Assembly (NCBI GenBank): GCA_003667245.1
Contig: RCNN01000287.1
Location: forward strand, 1-33,105
DNA from: Heterostelium multicystogenum
Lineage: Eukaryota; Evosea; Eumycetozoa; Acytosteliales; Acytosteliaceae
Direction: 5' to 3'
DNA length: 33,105 nucleotides
Made by a program: the position numbers and the translations under genes
Notes under the pieces: generated by a model
What the model was told of the DNA's origin: nothing
The model's database searches: none
Seen by the model: only the letters and a program-made list of their open reading frames with translations
Shown here: positions 28,735-33,105 of the stretch, in pieces
How the letters are laid out: the number at the start of each line of letters is the position of its first letter
Numbering within the stretch: position 1 is the stretch's first letter

Positions 28735-29571
28735 TCAATCTGCGGGCGGGCGGTTGTTCTGGAAATACTCATGCAAGGCCCGCAACGCCGGTAACTCCAG
28801 GGCCTGGGCGGCAAAGCACAACCCCACCCGGCGCGTCGGTGCCGGCAGGTGCCAAGGGCGAATCACCACCCCGGCCCGCTCCGCCGCCAGCGACTGAGGC
28901 AACATCGCCACGCCCACACCGGCCGCCACCATGTGCAATGCCTGGGTCAACGAACCGGCATGCCCGGCCACCGCCTGGGGCGAGCGGCCGTACAAGGCCA
29001 TCAGCCGTTGGTGGGAATCATGCTGCGGGCAGGTGATCCAGTCTTCGATCGGCGCCCAGGCCTGCTCCTTGCTGCCCGCCGCCATCGGGTGCGCAATCGG
29101 CAGCGCCATCACGTAGGACTCTTCCCAAAGCGGCAGGAACAATTCGTCCTCGCAGCACATTTCCTCTACCGCCAGGCGCCCCTCTCCTTCGCAGCCTTCC
29201 TGCAAGGTCAGCAGCAAACCCGGCAGGCCCTGGTGCGCCATGCGCAGGAAAGTTTCGATCTGGCTGTCGGCAATATCGCCTTCCACACCCAGTTCCAGGG
29301 CGATGCGGTTTTTCGCGCCCGCGAAACAAGCGGCTCAATGCGTCGGCCTCGGGCCACCATGCGCCGGGCTTGCGGGTACAGCACCCGCGCCTCGTCACTG
29401 ACCTCAACCCCACGAGGCTGGCGCACAAACAGCGCCACGCCCAGTTCTTCTTCCAGTTGCTTGATGGTCACCGACAACGTCGGCTGGCTGATGAAACAGG
29501 CGCTGGGCGGCGGCGGTGATATTGCGTTCCTCGAATACCGCGAGAAACGCCTTGAGATGACGCACATCCAT
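28735..29571 (-). CDS. LysR-family transcriptional regulator, two frameshifts
   Basis: About 280 residues. The start at ATG 29571 gives DVRHLKAFLAVFEERNITAA, read in the frame before a break near 29510; then LFISQPTLSVTIKQLEEELG and VALFVRQPRGVEVSDEARVL complete the HTH. After a second break near 29330 the effector domain reads GVEGDIADSQIETFLRMAHQ, WITCPQHDSHQRLMALYGRS and VAAGVGVAMLPQSLAAERAG, ending NNRPPAD. Cysteines cluster in EEMCCEDE near the middle, unusual for the family but not interpreted. Divergent from the SDR at 29683, its probable target. Confidence 0.9.
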
Positions 29572-29682
29572 AGTTAATACCGATGACAGACAGAGGAATA
29601 AGGCATTTTTCAGCCAACCGAGGGCTAAATATACTGCGCTCCACGTTCAGTTATTTGTTTTCCTTATTTCAGGAGTTCCACC

Positions 29683-30409
29683 ATGAGCAAGCCATTGATC
29701 ATCATCACCGGCGCCAGTTCGGGCATTGGCGAAGCGACTGCGCGCTTGCTGTCGGCCGCCGGCCACCCGCTGTTGCTGCTGGCCCGCCGCATCGACCGGC
29801 TGAATGCGCTGGCGCTGCCGAACACCTTGAGTCGCGGTGTCGACATCACCGATCGCGCTGCGCTGGTGGCAGCGGTGAAAGAAGCCGAAGCGCAATTCGG
29901 CCCGGCCGATGCACTCATCAAACAATGCCGGCGTGATGCTGCTGGGCGCGGTCAGCGAACAGGACCCGGCACAGTGGGAGCAGATGCTCGACGTCAACGT
30001 AAAGGGTCTGCTGAACGGCATCCATGCGGTGGCTGGCAGCATGGTCAAGCGCAAGGGCGGCACCATCATCAACGTCAGCTCGGTGGCCGGGCGCAAGACC
30101 TTCCCCAACCACGTCGCCTATGTAGGCACCAAGTTCGCCGTGCATGGAATTTCGGAAAACCTGAGGGAAGAAATGTCGCCGCACAACGTGCGTGTGATCA
30201 CCATTGCGCCGGGCGCGGTGGAAACCGAACTGCTGAGCCACACCACCGACGAAGCGATCAAGACCGGCTACCAGGCGTGGAAACAGGACATGGGCGGCAC
30301 CGTGCTGAGCGCCGATGATGTGGCTTCGGCGATTGCCTATGCCTACCAGCAGCCGCAGCATGTGTGCATTCGCGAGATCGTGTTGGCGGCGACGCGTCAG
30401 CAGCCGTAA
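29683..30409 (+). CDS. SDR-family oxidoreductase, one frameshift
   Basis: About 242 residues. Rossmann motif [15 protein letters not shown]; the NNAG motif is split by one extra A near 29922 (ATCAAACAATGCC), so it reads correctly only after the frame change; then [37 protein letters not shown] with the YVGTK catalytic pair, and [10 protein letters not shown]. The ATG at 29683 has AGGAG ten bases upstream. Similarity is to the YdfG/serine-dehydrogenase-like SDR branch; the substrate is not known. Regulated, by position, by the divergent LysR gene. Confidence 0.92.
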
Positions 30410-30436
30410 CTTCATTCATCAAGACAACATCGAACA

Positions 30437-30530
30437 AAATGTGGGAGCGGCTTGCTCGCGAATGCGGTGGATCAGTCACTGAAATGTTGACTGACACACC
30501 GCATTCGCGAGCAAGCCCGCTCCCACATTT
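30437..30530. repeat. REP-type inverted repeat (GTGGGAGCGGGCTTGCTCGCG family)
   Basis: Arms at 30437-30469 and 30497-30530 are identical except that the left arm has GAGCGGCTTGC where the right implies GAGCGGGCTTGC, one G fewer. Same family as 20462-20558, with CAGTCA/TGACTG in the loop. Between a converging SDR gene and the sigma-factor operon. Confidence 0.87.
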
Positions 30531-30548
30531 GGATCTCCGGCGCCTGCA

Positions 30549-31769
30549 CTATTTGAGTTCGGCCAGACGCCGCTCGATAAAGCGCTTTTTCGGGCACTTG
30601 CTGGGTCAATGCCAGCGCCCGTTCAAACGCTCGCCGCGCGTCCTCCACTCGCCCCAATCGCCGACAAAACTCGCCCCGCGCCGAGTACGCCAGGTGATAG
30701 TCCACCAACTCCCCCCGCGCCAGAATACCGTCCACCAATTGCAAACCGGCCTGCGCTCCATCGCGCATCGCAACGGCCACCGCGCGATTCAGCTCGATCA
30801 CCGGCGATGGCATCGCTCCAAGCAACACGTCATACAGCCCGACGATCTGCGGCCAATCAGTCTCATTCGGCGCTCACGGCTTCAGCGTGTACCGCCGCAA
30901 TCGCTGCTTGCAGGCTGTAGGGCCCGAAGCGGCGTGTGGTCAGGGATTTCTCCACCAGGGCGCATCCTTCAGCAATCAACGACGCATCCCACAGCGAACG
31001 GTCCTGCTCATCCAGCAGCACTAATTCGCCGCCCGCCGAGGTGCGTGCCGGGCGCCGGGACTCGTGGAGCAACATCAGCGCCAGCAAGCCCATCACTTCC
31101 GGTTCCGGCAACAACTCCATCAGCAAACGGCCCAGGCGAATCGCTTCGCGGGTCAGGTCTTCACGGGTCAGGTCGGCGCCCATGGACGCCGAATAGCCTT
31201 CGTTGAACACCAGGTAAATCACCCGCAGCACACTGTCCAGGCGCTCGGGCAACTCCGCCAGGGATGGCACCTGATAGGGGATTTTCGCTTCGCGGATCTT
31301 GCCCTTGGCCCGCAACGATGCGCTGGGCGATGCTAGTGGGCGTGGCGAGAAACGCCCGGGCGATTTCCTCGGTGGTGAGGTCGCAGATCTCACGCAAGGT
31401 CAGCGCCGCCTGGGCATCCGCCGCCAGCGCCGGGTGGCAACAGGTGAAGATCAGGCGCAGGCGGTCGTCTTCCACGTCTTCAACGCTCCAGTCTGCCGCT
31501 TCCAGCGCATCGGCTTGCGCCTGCAACAACGGGGTAAAACGCGCCTGGCGACGTAAACGGTCGATGGCCTTGAAGCGCCCGGTCGAGACCAGCCAGGCCC
31601 GGGGTTATCGGGCACACCGTCCTGCCCCCAGCGCTCGACTGCGACGAAGAACGCCTCGTGCAAGGCTTCTTCAGCCAGGTCGAAATCGCCAAGCAAGCGA
31701 ATCAGGGTCGCCAGGATGCGCCGCGATTCGCTGCGATTAAACCGCTTCAACCCGGGCCTGCACCGTCAA
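30549..31769 (-). CDS. ECF RNA polymerase sigma factor, ECF42-like with C-terminal extension, frameshifted
   Basis: About 405 residues, far longer than a normal ECF sigma factor. The sigma-2 part reads SESRRILATLIRLLGDFDLA and EEALHEAFFVAVERWGQDGV. Sigma-4 is LTLREICDLTTEEIARAFLA then TPTSIAQRIV. A long helical, TPR-like extension follows (LDSVLRVIYLVFNEGYSASM, VIELNRAVAVAMRDGAQAGL, LAYSARGEFCRRLGRVEDAR). Breaks are near 31745, 31600, 31540, 31320, 30880 and 30585. After correcting the last, the gene ends at a TAG at 30549-30551. The start is uncertain: TTG at 31769 overlapping the upstream TGA, or GTG at 31763. No anti-sigma gene is present; the DGPF partner supports ECF42. Confidence 0.87.
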
Positions 31770-32252
31770 TCGCGCAGGCCTTCGGTCACCAGCGTCACCA
31801 GCCGGTCGAGGCTCTGTCCCCAGCCCTCGTGAAAGCCCATGGCTTCGTGGGCCTGCTTGGTTTCGGCGCTCCAAGTGCATGGCGCGGGCGGTGTACAGGG
31901 TCTTGCCGTCGACATCTTCAAAAGGTGACTTCGGCGGTCATGAATGGCTGGCCCGAAGGGATCCAGCCGGGGGTGAAGGCGTCGGTAAACACCAGCCGAC
32001 TGGGGGCGGTAATCTCCAGAAATACGCCCTGGGTTGGGTATTCGCTGCCGTCCGGCGCGCGCATCAGCGTGCGAAATTGCCCACCCACCCAAAGGTCCAT
32101 TTCGCACTCGGGAGTTGGTCATGGCCGTGTGGGCCCCACCACTGCTGCAACAAGGCCGGCTCGGTCCAGGCGCGGAACACGCGGCTGCGAGGGGCATCAA
32201 TCAAGCGACTGATGGACAGTTCAAATTCGGCGGGTTTGGGTTGAATGCTCAT
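31766..32252 (-). CDS. SRPBCC (AHSA1-like) domain protein, frameshifted
   Basis: About 162 residues. The START-like fold opens with FELSISRLIDAPRSRVFRAW and TEPALLQQWWGPHG, then GSEYPTQGVFLEITAPSRLV and FTDAFTPGWIPSGQPFMTAE, ending GFHEGWGQSLDRLVTLVTEG. Proteins of this type bind hydrophobic ligands in a deep pocket and are frequent partners of ECF sigma operons. The ATG at 32252 has a strong AGGAGG site. Breaks lie near 32105, 31925 and 31870. Its stop overlaps the presumed start of the sigma factor gene. Confidence 0.88.
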
Positions 32253-32281
32253 GGGAAACCTCCTGGGTTTTATTGTTGTGA

Positions 32282-32625
32282 TCAGAGATTCAATTCACGC
32301 ACGGGGCGCACTTCCACACTGCCGACCCGGGCCGCCGGTATGCCGCCGGCCACCTGGATCGCTTCATTCAGGTCCTTGGCTTCGATCAGGTAAAACCCGG
32401 CGAGCTGCTCCTTGGTTTCGGCAAACGGCCCGTCGGTGATCGACAACTTGCCGTTGCGCATGCGCACGGTGGTGGCGGTGCTCACCGACTCCAGCGGCTC
32501 GGCGGCGAGCATGCGCCCGCTGGCCTGCACGGATTGGCCATAGGCGAAACATTCCGGGTCCTTGGGCTGTCGGGCGAGTCGTGCAGCACCTGTTCGTTGC
32601 TATAGATCAGGCAGAGGTATTTCAT
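32282..32625 (-). CDS. YCII-related DGPF-domain protein, one frameshift
   Basis: About 115 residues. It begins at ATG 32625 (KYLCLIYSNEQVLHDSPDSP) with a GGAGAA site; after a break near 32565 it continues SGRMLAAEPLESVSTATTVR and GKLSITDGPFAETKEQLAGF, containing the diagnostic DGPF tetrapeptide, and ends VGSVEVRPVRELNL. DGPF proteins share a ferredoxin-like fold with YCII and are the hallmark partner of ECF41/ECF42-type sigma factors; their biochemical role is unsettled. It sits 29 bases before the SRPBCC gene in the same operon. Confidence 0.92.
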
Positions 32626-32668
32626 GGGATTCTCCGTTTTCGGACAAACTGACTATAGTTCGCGGCGC

Positions 32669-33092
32669 TCAAGGTTTCAGGTCGAACAGACCGGCGCCGG
32701 TTTTCCATGTCGAACGGTGCCGACCAATGTTCATGCACCACTTTCCAATCGCCGCCAACGCGCTGGTAGCCGGCGCTGACGCGCATCCAGCAGGTCTTGA
32801 GTACGCCGTCGGGCCCGGTGCCGCCACAGTGCGCGAGCCAGTGGGCAAAGGCGCTGTTATCGCCCCGGTGACGATACGCATCTCATGGAAGTCAAAAACC
32901 CCGGGGCCCGGGCAGAACTCCATGCACGCCTTCCAGTGCGCCTGATAGGCGGCCTTGCCCTTGAACTGCAGGGCGCTAACCGCGTCGAACGCGACGATAT
33001 CGTCGGCGTAAAAGCTGACAATCTTCTCGACATCCTTGGCGGTGACCGCCTGTTTCCATTGTTCGATCAAGCTGCTGATTGCGGGTGCTCAT
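32669..33092 (-). CDS. SnoaL-like / nuclear transport factor 2-fold protein, frameshifted
   Basis: About 140 residues. The start at ATG 33092 (STRNQQL) follows an AAGGAG site at the window's end. After a break near 33068 the fold continues IEQWKQAVTAKDVEKIVSFY, ADDIVAFDAVSALQFKGKAA and YQAHWKACMEFCPGPGVFDF. Further breaks near 32870, 32825 and 32700 spoil the C-terminal half, whose end, GAGLFDLKP, is in frame with a stop at 32669. The NTF2-like fold binds small molecules or serves as a small enzyme. First visible gene of the ECF operon; an upstream gene may exist beyond the window. Confidence 0.85.
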
Positions 33093-33105
33093 GGCAATAC
33101 TCCTT

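Overview
The window looks like chromosomal DNA from a Pseudomonas of the fluorescens type. The grounds are a GC-rich sequence, Pseudomonas-style proteins (a BdlA-like dispersal receptor, a DUF2025-like small protein, a PxpABC oxoprolinase set, many LysR/SDR pairs) and REP-type inverted repeats of the GTGGGAGC and GAGGGAGCTTGCTCCC kinds. No rRNA, tRNA, CRISPR array, transposase or prophage gene was seen. No gene-free stretch exceeds about 300 bases.

The dominant property is reading-frame damage. Almost every gene is split by one to ten single-base insertions or deletions, often in short homopolymers, while protein similarity continues directly in the next frame. Housekeeping genes such as the phosphate transporter and glpQ are hit as hard as accessory ones. 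The simplest explanation is an indel-rich, unpolished assembly rather than mass gene decay. Split genes are therefore given as single CDS spans with approximate break positions. Only the truncated second amidase and the badly broken toxin are called pseudogenes.

Layout. 1-600: remains of a HigB/HigA-type toxin-antitoxin pair. 629-2479: GlxA-type regulator divergent from a short-chain dehydrogenase. 2486-4871: a full-length amidase followed by a decayed amidase remnant. 4995-6802: metallo-beta-lactamase-fold hydrolase divergent from a TetR regulator. 6992-9612: a MASE2-GGDEF diguanylate cyclase next to a BdlA-like PAS-PAS-MCP protein, a plausible c-di-GMP/biofilm pair. 9693-12765: DUF1003 membrane protein, a LysR regulator, a CTP-synthase-like amidotransferase homologue overlapping a monooxygenase-like gene, and a DUF2025-like protein. 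12998-16122: glpQ, an AraC regulator, a sterol-desaturase family membrane protein and a PepSY protein. 16211-20447: GAF histidine kinase, ZntB/CorA transporter and Pit phosphate transporter.

20582-24428 holds pxpA-pxpB-pxpC (5-oxoproline to glutamate) divergent from a LysR regulator, with a cluster of nested hairpins between them. 24349-30409 is a regulator-rich stretch: four more LysR genes paired with two SDR dehydrogenases and a PACE-type efflux protein. 30549-33092 is an ECF sigma factor operon (SnoaL-like, DGPF/YCII, SRPBCC, sigma factor), a layout known for ECF42-type sigma factors. REP-like inverted repeats sit almost only between converging gene ends.
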